Assembly: GCA_031216445.1 (NCBI GenBank)
Contig: CM062202.1
Span: 1,513,501-1,577,500 of the forward strand
Direction: 5' to 3'
Length of the DNA: 64,000 bases
From: Lateolabrax maculatus
Taxonomy: Eukaryota > Chordata > Actinopteri > Acropomatiformes > Lateolabracidae
Part shown: positions 46,346 through 57,200 of the stretch, piece after piece
Layout: each line of letters starts with the position of its first letter
Position numbering within the stretch: the stretch's first letter is position 1
Translations under genes and position numbers: made by a program
The notes under the pieces: model-generated
Seen by the model: the letters and a program-made list of their open reading frames with translations, nothing else
What the model was told of the DNA's origin: nothing
Databases searched by the model: none

Positions 46346-46428
46346 AGAGCTGATGTAAAGGTTTCTGTTGGTCAGCAGACTCAGAGCTTCTTTGATATTC
46401 GATTTTTAAACAGCACTCTGAAATAAGA

Positions 46429-46520
46429 GGCTCTGTGGCGCAATGGACAGCGCGTTGGACTTCTAGTCAGGCACTGAAGAAGTGATTCAAAGGTTGTGGG
46501 TTCGAGTCCCACCAGAGTCG
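46429..46520 (+). tRNA. tRNA-Arg (anticodon TCT), intron-containing
   Basis: Full-length and canonical: acceptor GGCTCTG/CAGAGTC, G18-G19 kept, CTTCTA anticodon region, an intron of about 20 nt, TTCAAAGG, GGGTTCGAGTCCC and discriminator G. The first TTTT after the gene is about 50 bp away (46570-46573). A minus open frame crosses it and is an antisense artefact. Confidence 0.93.
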
Positions 46521-46852
46521 ATCCTCTGATTAGCAGATAACCCATGCAGGACCCTGGGTTGCCAGGTGATTTTGCAGTTTTGCTTGAGACTTTCAAAGGT
46601 CCCATATTCAATGAATACTTCAGGTCTGCTGATCAATAGAAACCATTATCAGCTGTATCCGATGTATCTGATGCATCCGTGGCATTTTGGTCCCCGCTCC
46701 GCCTCGTTTGCTCCAGACTGTTTACCTACATTTAACCAAATGTGATTGGTCATTCGGACTACAAACGGAAACCAAAACACTTCCGATACCAAAATCTTGG
46801 TCCTTCGCCTTCAGGTTCTACATTCTTATACAGATGTCTGTATATAGAGATT

Positions 46853-46930
46853 AGGTGGGACTCGAACCCACAACCTTTGGAGCACTTCTCTTGTGCTTGT
46901 ATAGAAGTCCAACGTGCCGTCCTGTTTCAG
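46853..46930 (-). pseudogene. Degenerate tRNA-Arg(TCT)
   Basis: On minus the anticodon region GGACTTCTA, CCAAAGGTTGTGGG and TTCGAGTCCCACC are recognisable. The 3' acceptor strand reads CTAATC instead of AGAGTC and the 5' acceptor/D-arm are badly eroded. It will not form an acceptor stem. Confidence 0.75.
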
Positions 46931-46967
46931 TGTAATAATCTCTATGAGCGAATGCTACACAGTGTGA

Positions 46968-47058
46968 GGCTCTGTGGCGCAAAAGACAGTGCATGGGACT
47001 TCTAGGCATCACAGGAGAAGTGATTCAAAGGTTGTGGGTTCGAGTCCCACCGGAGTCG
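46968..47058 (+). tRNA. tRNA-Arg (anticodon TCT), diverged and probably non-functional
   Basis: Acceptor GGCTCTG/CGGAGTC still pairs with one extra wobble, and the TCT anticodon, intron and T-arm are present. The D-loop, however, reads CAAAAGACAG instead of CAATGGACAG, losing the conserved G18-G19 pair that docks with the T-loop, and the anticodon stem carries TGGGA for TTGGA. No TTTT follows closely. It is likely on the way to being a pseudogene. Confidence 0.7.
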
Positions 47059-48670
47059 ATCTTCATAGGTTTACATGTTCAGCATGTAGAGTTGGAGGTA
47101 CATCTGCTGTGATCAGAAGACGACACTGTGCCAGTGAGCAGAGCAGTTGTGTTAGGAAAATACTCCCTTGGCTGATTTTCTAATAGATGTCTGTTAAATC
47201 TACACAGTGTGTAGACATAAAAACTCACAAAATCAACATCGTAACTTCTATATACAACTATAGCATACATAAATGTAGTTTTTGTCTTGCAAATCATTGC
47301 AGTGGCAGCACATTTCAGTCCTGTGTTTTGAATTCACGTGGAGGAGGAAGACGCCCTTTTGTTTACATTTGGATCCGTGGCTGCACCTTCCCAGGATGCC
47401 TCTGTTTCACAATGACGCCACAGCAGCGTGACAGCTGGAAGTATCAGGTATGGTATTTTGAATTCAGCCGAGCAGAGAGATTCAGAGGGAGCTGTTGAAG
47501 CCGTGCCAAGCCTCTCCTAATGTCAGTGCTATTGTCTCTCTTTGTATAAATAAGAAAATCCCTGCTGCCAGAGTTGTCCAGTCATGTTTCAGAGGGTCTT
47601 TCCTTCTCACGCTGATCTTAAGAAGGTTAACCATGCTTGTTTACATCTGGATAATTGCAGTTCTTTGGGTTTATGGTTAAATCAAAAGACAGTCTCCTGC
47701 CCTCTCCTGGTATTTTTCACAACAGACATTGTGACATGTCGCGGTGGGAAAAGGACAGGTGTCGGCCTGTATAATGAAACCAGTGATCTCCAGTTTCAAG
47801 GTCAACACCAAGGTCATGTGGTCGTATTTTGCAGAGAATTTGGGGGATACGCAGCCTGAGAGAAGTTACATTATTATATTTAAAGCTGATGCAATTAAGC
47901 TTACAAAATAAACAAACAAATTCATGAATTAAAGTTTGTTTTTTTCACCAGAAGTTTGAATGTAGACCTTCATGTCTAACAATCAAACGTTAATGCTTTA
48001 TGCATAAATTCCTGATAGCTTCAAAGGAGTAATCCTGCTGCAACCGAAGGGAAATAAAGACAAAGTTCTGAGACAGTTAGTTTAGATAGTTGTGTTGAGT
48101 TGCAGAGGAAACCTGAAGAAAATATTGTCAACTAACTGACTGAATGATAAAGTGTGAAAAATCCAAATCATTAAACACCTTTAGAGAATTTAAGGGGGGG
48201 GGGGGGGTGAACTTCTTTCTTTCTTTCTTTTACTCTTTGTTGCTTGTTTCATTGCAGCCTATTTTATTCTATTTATTTAACTGTTTTGTACTTTTAATTG
48301 CATGATTTTATTCGACTGTAGACTTCATTCACCCTGTTTTGTTAAACCAGGGTCATAATGACTAGTATTATTATAACACTGTGTTATGATGTGTGTGAGG
48401 TTTGATTTCTAATGAAAGTGAATCTGCAGTTGGAGGTGGACGGTGGAGTTTTATGTGTTTATGGGCCGCGTCCCATTCCGAAATGAGCTCTACCTCTACG
48501 CGTCCTTCACTGGTACCTGCTGTGACGACAAATAAATAAATTAAAGAACAAAGTGGAATAAAAAGGAGGCCAAAGTCCAGTTTGTTCTGTGTGAGGAGGT
48601 GATTGTTAGGAATGGGACACAGGTGAAAGCACCGAGCCGCCGGGGCGTGAAGCAGGTGAGCAGCTGCAGG
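47059..48670. other. Non-coding DNA
   Basis: No domain-bearing open frame. Contains a 14-G run (48194-48207) followed by a short TTCTT repeat. Confidence 0.45.
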
Positions 48671-48846
48671 TGTGTGTGTGTCCGTGTGTGTGTGTGTGTC
48701 CATGTGTGTGTGTGTGTACGTGTGTGTGTGTGTGTCCGTGTGTGTGTGTGTGTGTCTGTCCGTGTGTGTGTGTGTGTGTGTGTACGTGTGTGTGTGTGTC
48801 CGTGTGTGTGTGTGTGTGTGTGTGTGTCTGTCCGTGTGTGTGTGTG

Positions 48847-48883
<37 letters not shown>

Positions 48884-49030
48884 GTGTGTGTGTGTCCGTG
48901 TGTGTGTGTGTGTCCGTGTGTGTACGTGTGTGTGTGTGTGTCCGTGTGTACGTGTGTGTGTGTGTCCGTGTGTGTGTACGTGTGTGTGTGTGTGTGTGTC
49001 CGTGTGTGTGTGTGTGTGTGTACGTGTGTG
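48671..49030. repeat. 360-bp compound (TG)n microsatellite with TCCG and TACG interruptions
   Basis: (TG)n is interrupted at fairly regular spacing by TCCGTG, TACGTG and TCTGTCCG. It produces Cys/Val and His/Thr open frames on both strands (including one of 349 codons on minus, 48371-49420), none of which is a gene. Confidence 0.95.
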
Positions 49031-49591
49031 AGGACAGGTTTGGAGGGGGCGTGGCCTGTGAACTACCTGCAGCAGGTAGGTTTGGGTCGCCGGCTGCGGA
49101 TCGTGTTTTCCTGCTGCAGACTGAAGAGAATTCACCTGAGCAGAGTCGCTCTTCATCAGCTGATCACCAGCCGAAAGCTCACCTGAGACCCGGAAGTCTC
49201 CTGGAGGGTTTCCACTGTTTGTTTTCTTTCCCTGGTCGAACTTTATTTGACTTCTCCACGTTTCCTCATCCACCGGCCGGTAAGTCAGTAGTGAGATCAC
49301 TGTAATGAGCCTCTGTAACGCGTCACACACACCTTCTGCTTGCTTTGCGTTAGTTTTCCGGTGTGTGAGGCTGAGCTGAGTGTGTTTGTTACCTGAGCTG
49401 GTTTTTCTGCATGAAAACACGTTTCAGAATTCACCTGAACCGAAACTCCCACGTTGTTGTTTTCCTTATTTTAAGCACACGTTGTGTTCAGGAAACATGC
49501 AACCTAATGTGAGACTGTCAGGGTGCCAATTTACACCCTGCACAGCTCAGGAACCGGTTTTCATACCTGCTGTGTGTGTGTGTGTATGTGC

Positions 49592-49642
<51 letters not shown>

Positions 49643-49712
49643 TCAATCATTGACACTGGGCTGTCAGGAGTGTATCCAGTGTCCTGTGTGCCCTCAGGAT
49701 AGGAGTTTAAAG

Positions 49713-49751
<39 letters not shown>

Positions 49752-51911
49752 TGTGTTTGTGTGTGTGTGTGTGGGGGGGCATGTGGCCCCCTGTTGCCAT
49801 GGTTACAGTGAGGGATCAGCCATGCAGGTCTGCTGCAGATTGTGGACGAGTCAATTCAAGTTTGCTTTATATCTTTTTTTTAATGAATTGCTGTTGTGGA
49901 GAGACAGCCTGTGTCAGCTGAGAGTTCCTCTTCAGAAAGTACAATCAGAGCAAAGAAGTGATGGACTGGTGTAGGATTTATTGGTAGATATGACAGAAAC
50001 AAGGCATATTATTTGATTGATCCGTTGCATTCGAACCTTATTGATCCACCTTTAGGGATGGAGCATGATCAGTTGGTCCAGACTGGTGAACGTGCTTCAC
50101 TCTTTCCTCAGACCTCTGAGGATCGGAGCTGCTTTATGGGAGCGCTGGATTTGTGCTTTAATGAGATGAAGTACCTTGACTGTTTTGTTTTCGATGAACT
50201 GGATCAAACGGAGTCACTGCCACTGATTTGATCTTTAGTGCTCACATGTATCCAACTACAGGCAGCTTATTACTGCAGGACGACAGTAACAGGAGCAGAA
50301 ATGACATAAAAGATGTGACAATACAACATTAATAAGTACATTAATTACAAATAAACGAGGGGATTTTGGAGAGTGGTCAGCACTGTAAAATACTGTGAAA
50401 CAAATCAGTAAACAGATATTAATATCTGTAAACAGATATTAATAAAAAGTTTTTTATTTCATTTTTTTTTTTAATCAAGTCAAACATTCTCTGATGAAAA
50501 CTTCTCAAATCGAAGGATTTACTACATTTCTCAGTTTTAAATCACAGTAAACTTTGAAGCGTTGGTCAGACAAAACAAGACATTTGAAGTTTGAACTTTG
50601 GATTCTAGGAAACTGTGACAGGCTTTGAATCCAAACATTACGTGGCTTTGTGAAGTTGCTGTAAGTTTCCATGAGTTGTTTACTGCCACAGGTCATGTTA
50701 TGTACAGCGTTGTGTTACAGGTCTCAACCCCGATCATTACCTTCCTCCTCCTCATCCTACAAACAACCACAAACATACTCCGGTCACACGCTCACAGATG
50801 CTGCTGCCACTACAACAGCCTCTGCTCCACCCAGCGACAGCAGAACACTCGGACCTGTTTTGGGCGTCTGGCAGCAGACTGATCCTCTGCCACACCTGAA
50901 CTGAAGAAACAATGAAACCTGTCGCTGTGTTCCTGCCCGCCTCAGGTTGTGGTCTCTGCTGAAGTCTAAAACCAACAAAAGACTTTTGTTTGCTGTGATT
51001 TGCACTGAGCAGCATCAGCGTGCAACGCTCGTCACATGGTCAGACGCCATCTCAACGTTTCTCTTTATTCCTCTTCGTCAATTAAATACCTAAAATGACT
51101 GGCTGGTAGAAAGGATGTTGCTTGTAATGCACATTTGCATCTGTTGCATCTCTTGTGGTCATTTTTCACAGTTTTGGGATATTTTATAGTCTTATATAGT
51201 TTCAGGTGGGGCTGTTGGATAATCGCATCACCACAACACAACACAGAAGACAAAAAGTAGGACACAGTGCTGTTTTCTAACACAGAAAAATAAATTTGAA
51301 TTTACAAATTAAACCTTCAAATTTCCTCTTTGCATCTTGTAAGAAAAAATAAATAGTACTTTCTTTGGGGTTTTCCTGTTCATTCAGTAAAGTCAGAGTG
51401 TTGGCAGTTACTTTGTGTTACTTTGATCAGTTTAAAAGTTTTGCATTACGCTCCAGAATAAATACTGAAATGGTGATGACCCTGAGGTCGATCCTGCATC
51501 TTTACCGAACCCTGAGGCCCTCTTAGGTAGAGAAGTGGTTTCTCAATGTGTTCCTGTGTTTCTATGTGAATAGTGGACTCATTATTTTCTTGGGGTCATC
51601 TTGCGAGGGGGTCCGGCCCGCTGTGCACAGGTCACATGCTGTATGGGTTACAGGGTCACTGAAACCAACCTGCTGCTTTTGTACTGTAACTGTGTCACAT
51701 ATCGCATAACTGTGGCTACAGTTTCACTATAGTGACCTGAGCTGGGGGGGGTGTTTAGTGTCACCTGAGAGGCCCAATTATACCAGGAGACCTGTTTGAC
51801 CCCATTCCCACCTGGAAAAAAAGGCGATGATCCCTAATCAAAATGAAGTTCTTAGTGTTTTGAATGTCATATTTCCTTTGGAGGCTGCAGAGTTTCTGCC
51901 CGTGTGTGAAG
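49031..51911. other. Non-coding DNA with further (TG)n tracts
   Basis: (TG)n at about 49570-49640 and 49713-49773. No exon or structural RNA recognised. Confidence 0.5.
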
Positions 51912-52192
51912 CAGGACTACAACTAATGATTATTTACAATTAATTGTTTTTATTTTTTTCAGTTTTTCAATTAACTGATTAATCATTTTGTAGAAGATAT
52001 TGTGTTCATTTTACCTGTTTTGTCGGACCAACAGTCAAAGAGATTCAGTTTAATGTCATTTAACACAAAGAAAACAGCATTTCATTTACATTTTAGAAAC
52101 TTGAACCAGAAAGTTTTTGTCATTTTGCGTGAAAAATTACTTAGATGATTAATCAATTAATCATTCATTTGTTTCAGCTCAAGTGTGAAGTA
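51912..52192. mobile_element. MITE-like dispersed element with 'ATTAATC' ends
   Basis: Left end GGACTACAACTAATGATTATT and right end GATTAATCAATTAATCATTC followed by GTTTCAGCTC form imperfect inverted repeats around an AT-rich core with ACTTGAACCAGA. Elements opening GCTGCAACTAACGATTA and closing with ATTAATCG...CAGCTC are abundant in teleosts. This one is old and diverged. Confidence 0.55.
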
Positions 52193-53487
52193 TAATTTTA
52201 CACTGTTCAAACACTTCTGGATGACACGTCTATAAAAACCGCTGTTCAACTTTTCATGCGGTTTAGACATATACAATACAATACATTTACATGGGAGGAA
52301 GAGGAAGGAGAGATGAAGAGCTGAGTGTGCAGCGACAGAGAAGAACAGAAGGTAAAGAGCATCGAAGGAGTTGCGTTAAAGAGGAAGCAGAGCAGGTTCT
52401 GAGTTGATAAGAGTGTTTTGAAAGGCGTTAATGTGTTTTATTGGTGTTGCTGAGGCTGCTGGGCTTCATTATGACTCAGATTACCTTCGTTATGTCCCAC
52501 GGCTCTGCTCTGACTCTTTGCCAGCTAACATCTGCAGGCGAATGTCCCCTCAGATGGCCATAACAACACATAATGTTATTACACTATTAAATAGCCTGCT
52601 TCCTTCAGCTTTATGGCTGCTGTTACCTGCAGCACGTCAGCCCTCTGCACAGAAAACTATGTTAACCTGCTTCCACTGCAGCCCCAAACCTGGCCAAAGA
52701 AGGCCGAACAGGGCCGAAGAGGGCAAGGTTTACTGCCATATTTGGGCTGAAAACAGCACTGCATTCAAACTGGACCTGTGTTAATGTATGAGTGTACGTG
52801 TTGCTTTAGGAAAAGTTTAAAAGATGTAATCAGTGCTCCTTGCCAAGAACTTTATTGGAGGGACACAACCTTTTATTTAATCAGGTAATCTCATTGGGAT
52901 CAAGAGAGACCGGAGTACAGCAGTTAGAAGGAAAAACACGTAAGCATCTGCATTTGGCAGGGTTTTCCGCCCGTCGAGAGCAGCTCGATCCGGGGTGTTG
53001 AGATGGGGGCAGATCTCTGTAAAGATGTGGGCACAACAGTCTCTGATTTCCTGTTGCTTGCCCAGCCGGAGTCCTGTTTCGTCTGCAACCGGACATTAGC
53101 CCTGAGCAGCCTCAGGTCCAAACTGTCTCAGCTTAGCTCTTATCCCGGCTCTCTTCCCTCTCCTCCTGGGGCGGTCGCACCACCCGCTGCAGCGTTTGGT
53201 CTGGCTGGGTGGTCGGAATATGCCGTGGGCAGCGATCGTCAAGGTCTGCTGCTCTTAATCAAAACCCCACGCTTCATTTTCCAAAGCCTATGAGTGTATT
53301 TCTGCCATAAGTAATACATGTTTCAGAAATAAAACCGAAGAAAATAACAAAAATGAAGCAAAGTTTGAAGGAGCTACAGCTCTTTTATCTGGATGTGCAC
53401 AGTGGTTTATAATACTCTGAGACAAGACTTTACAAATCTTGAAAGTTTTTATTGTGACAATAATTTTGTCCTCCATCTTCACCATAA
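52193..53487. other. Non-coding DNA with a probable dispersed repeat
   Basis: TTTTATTTAATCAGGTAATC and CTCATTGGGATCAAGAGAGACC at about 52872-52911 resemble a common teleost repeat (TTTATTTAACCAGGTAA... CATTGAGATCAAGA). The open frames 52431-52784 and 53003-53293 have no known domain. Confidence 0.4.
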
Positions 53488-53570
53488 CCTATCCTGGGAA
53501 CCAGACGAATCTGCAGCTCATGTTCTCTTTGCTCTGGCAGATACCTCTGGCCCCTCTCCCATTCAGACAG
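53488..53570. mobile_element. Second copy of the CCTGGGAACCAGA repeat (related to 19113-19284)
   Basis: Shares CCTGGGAACCAGA(A/C)GAATC, TTGCTCTGGCAGATAC and CCTCTCCC(A)TTCAGACAG with the left part of the element at 19113. The sequence after 53570 differs from that copy, so one of them is internally deleted or rearranged. The right end was not located. Confidence 0.65.
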
Positions 53571-53819
53571 ATCGGTATCTGGCCGAGCCAATCACAACCG
53601 TTTATTTTGTATGAGGTGGGTTTAATACGATGACTGACAGAGGGGAGCACCGTTCAGGTATCTCTGTAAATAACCAAGATGGCTGCCGCCGATGCAGAGC
53701 GTTCCCCGGCCGGCTACAGCGGCAGCATTAAACTTGAGTACATTTTCTCCAAAAGAAGACAAACAACTGCCCCAAAGGAGGCTGTTTTAGTGTAGTTTCT
53801 AGTGTAAAGTATAGCAAGG

Positions 53820-54290
53820 TCGAATAGAAGTGGAGCCAAACAAGGCCAACCTGGTTTCTACTATAAAAGGGATCAAACTGGGCTGGCCTGGGGTTTGTTT
53901 CAGGGCCGGTATTCTCTACATAGAGGTCATCAGCTGTTAGGGTGAAACAGGGCTATCCTAGTTTCCACTGAAGAGTCAAACGAGGCCAAACAGGCCCAGC
54001 ATGGCTCCTGCTGAGCCAAACCAACTGGAGACAGAGAGCTCTGGTCTGGTTTCAGCTGTATAACAGAGCCAAGTAGATGGTCTTGGTTTAAAAGTGGGGC
54101 CAAAAAAAGACTAGCTTGGTTTCTACAGTAAGAAGGGGCCTAATCAGTCTAGCTGGACTTACTGGAGCCCAATAGGTCTAATCCTGGTTTCCACAACAAG
54201 TCCCAGTCTGGTTTCTACTGTAAAATGGTGCCAAATAGGTCTATCTAACCAAACCAGTCCTAACAGGACTTCCACTCTGGCTCTGTAGCG
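53820..54290 (+). repeat. Degenerate tandem repeat, about 35-45 bp units (CTGGTTTCTACT...GGCCAAA)
   Basis: Segments such as CTGGTTTCTACTATAAAAGG, CTAGTTTCCACTGAAGAG, TTGGTTTCTACAGTAAGAAG, CTGGTTTCCACAACAAG and CTGGTTTCTACTGTAAAATGG alternate with (G)CCAAA(C/T)AGG(C/T)C motifs. It is non-coding, strongly diverged between units, and not a simple microsatellite. Confidence 0.65.
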
Positions 54291-57200
54291 GTTTGGTCTA
54301 AATTAAATTCAGAGTTTTGGTTTCGTGCCTCGGCACCAGAAGAGCAGATTTTCCTCCTGGGCCGTTTGTTTCACATAAAGGAAAACTGATTAAAGTGATA
54401 TTTCTCTTCAGTGAAACATTATTTTTTTTGGTCAGCACTTTTACCAACAACTTCCATCTTTACTGGACCCTCGGTGTGAATTCACCCACAGCCGTTAATT
54501 TCACAACATGAGTCATGTGAACAGTTTTCTTGGTAAATCTGCTTTAGCCGGCATGTTTTAATAGAAAGATAATGTATTTGGTGTGAAACCATGAACCACG
54601 ACTAACTGTAGCCGCCATCCCGAGGTTCTGCAGGTAACATGCCAATACAAACAATCATTGTTGGTGTCACGTGTAGTCAAAGACGTCAACATCGTTTCAG
54701 CCTTCGGACTGAATCTCCCCATCAGAGTCTGAGATATGTCGGCTCGCTCTCCTCCACTCTGTGGCGGTAAGTTGGCCTCCTCCTCGCTCAGTGTCAGTGA
54801 TCCTCTCTGCTTATCCCAAACTCAAACACTTTCTCCTTTCAGTCCGTATAATTCACTGCACTCTGCCGCCTCGTGACGCCACTTCCAGCTTAGTTAGTTT
54901 AACATTCAAATCTCCAGAGACACATAGACGTATTTGGGTCATGAGATTAAGATCTGTTCAGTAAAAAGGCTCCTCTGACACCTTTTAGAAATTTCAAAGT
55001 CCCGTTCAGCCTGAAACCAAACTTGACATAATGACTGAGCTTGGAATTATAAAGTCATATCTGTCTGATTTACTTTTATAAATCAAAACTGAGAATGTAA
55101 GACTGCTGTTGTGGTGTTTTAAGAAGAATAATTTGGGGTTAGACGTTACATCAGAAAGTATGCGGTTGTTATTTTAAGGTCACAACACCTCAGATAAACT
55201 GACAAATAAATTAAGTAAGTTAACAACACATTGGCCTGTACTAAGAACCTCCCCGAGGCAAATATAATTATTGTGATTTATAAAGTGATGAAGTGTGTGT
55301 TTCTTCCCTGCAGTCAGTCTACGTGCTCCATTAATGGTGTTATACGAAGCTTTTTGACGCCAACACATCATCGCCTCATTAATTTTTAAGAATGGACCAT
55401 AATAACTGTAAACAAATGAGACTCTAGTGGCCTCCACACTGTGTTTTCCACTGTGATTTAGAGGAAAATCGGCAAGAAAACAATGCATGTGGCATCTGTC
55501 TAATTAAGGGTTGAAGGAGAGAAGTGGGGTGGGCACAGACACTTGTTCCTCGCCTGATAATCTGACTGAATTGTCAGTTTGTTTCCTGTTTGGGGCGGAG
55601 GTTTTTGCTGTAGCCGATCAGCATTTTCAGACACAGAAGCTGAGCAGTTAGCAATTAGAAAAAAAACACATCTAGAAAGTCACAAAATGACCAAACTGAA
55701 GGTATTGACAAATTTCAATTACGTTGCTTCAATATCTGCTTTTCCAGTACAATATGTAGCAGCAGGAAGTGATTCGTGTTTCATGCTCTGATTGGCTCAG
55801 TGGTCAATGAGCACAATACCAGACACATTTAAATCACTGACAAAAGCCATTCAGACATAATCAGGCGTTTTACCCTCAGTTTGGTACAGATGTGGAGTGG
55901 CTCTGAATACTACAGTAACCATGAGCCTTAGCAGACTGTCGCTGTAAATATGACTAAAGGTGCTCTGTAATCCGGTTCTCCACTAGCAGTACTTACCAAA
56001 CATTTATTATTTCACCAAAATTATCTTGTGAAATTTGTTTCCTTTTGCACTTGCAACTATGATGATGATGATTACCTATTGGTCGAGTGACACAGAGAAC
56101 CAGTGAAAAACGAATCACATTAATGTTCAGTCATGAACATCAATCGCACGAAACAGAAACAGAAGAATAAAACTCGAATCTCAGTACAAATGTCCTTAAA
56201 TGTTCTTTGGGCTCTGTTAGAGGAGGCAGGAGGCTCACATTTCACTGAAACAGTGTTGTACTGTTTCACACACAGAAGGAACTGGTGTTTGAGTGAACTG
56301 TGGCTCATATTACTGTTGGTGTGAAATAGTTTCTTTTATCCACTTCCAGACTGTAATAAATTCTTTCCTTTACACTTTACAAACATCTCTGCCACCGTCC
56401 TGTAGACGAGGGACACCGGGACAAATCCATGCTGCTCTTATATTTGAATATATTCTGGCTGAAAGAGTTGTGGAGTAGAAAGGGAAGTCTGAAGAATTCA
56501 CTGTGCACTTCAGGAACACTTTGCTTCCACTCGCCTTTTCATGTTTCGTTGATTTGTGCCTGAATGTAAACCCAAAGTGACATTTGAAAGATTTAGAGTA
56601 TCACTATAACAGGCCATGTGAAAAAAAAAATCTGATTAATTCAAATAATGATTATGCTGCTGCTTCTTTGGCTGCTATATTTGATGCACCAGTGTTGGCA
56701 CACCATCCCCAAATGGCTGCCACCCACTTTATATGCCTCCACTCCACCTGAAATACTAAAGTAGCTCTTCTCAACCAGTTAGTTCAGGAACTATAGAGAC
56801 ACAGGAGCTAAACTCAGGAAACACAAAATCATCCTGTTTCATCCCTGGAACGGGGACTTTTTTCGTTACCAGGAACTAGTTTTGTTCTGTAATCTGACAT
56901 CCTGAGAATATTAGTATGTAACGAGTTGCTCTCGGTGACATGTTCCTTCATCACCATGAACACTTTGACTCAACCCCACACACACCGTCCTGCTTCCCCA
57001 AATCCTCAACTAAAGCACCAAAAGTGGATTAATCCGCTGCTGAAATATATGAAAAATAGTCCCCAACAAATGCTCTATTTCCTCCTGTGTGTTTGAGTAA
57101 AACTGCAGTGAGCAGCAGTTTGAGGAGATTACTGAGCCTTTTTCAAAAGATGAAACTACATTTACGTCCTCAGTAGGAACCAGTGGGCCGAACGCCACAG

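Larger units (their letters stand above)
43391..46428. other. Non-coding DNA between tRNA genes
   Basis: No exon recognised; the 159-codon minus frame at 44789-45268 matches nothing I know and has no domain features. A short motif, GAGGTTAATCAAC, occurs twice about 120 bp apart (about 44444 and 44565), suggesting a local duplication. Two tRNA fragments are listed separately. Confidence 0.45.

Noticed and set aside
48371..49420. 349-codon His/Thr-rich frame on minus and Cys/Val frames on plus
   Set aside because: The centre is the (TG)n tract and the flanks have no recognisable domain.
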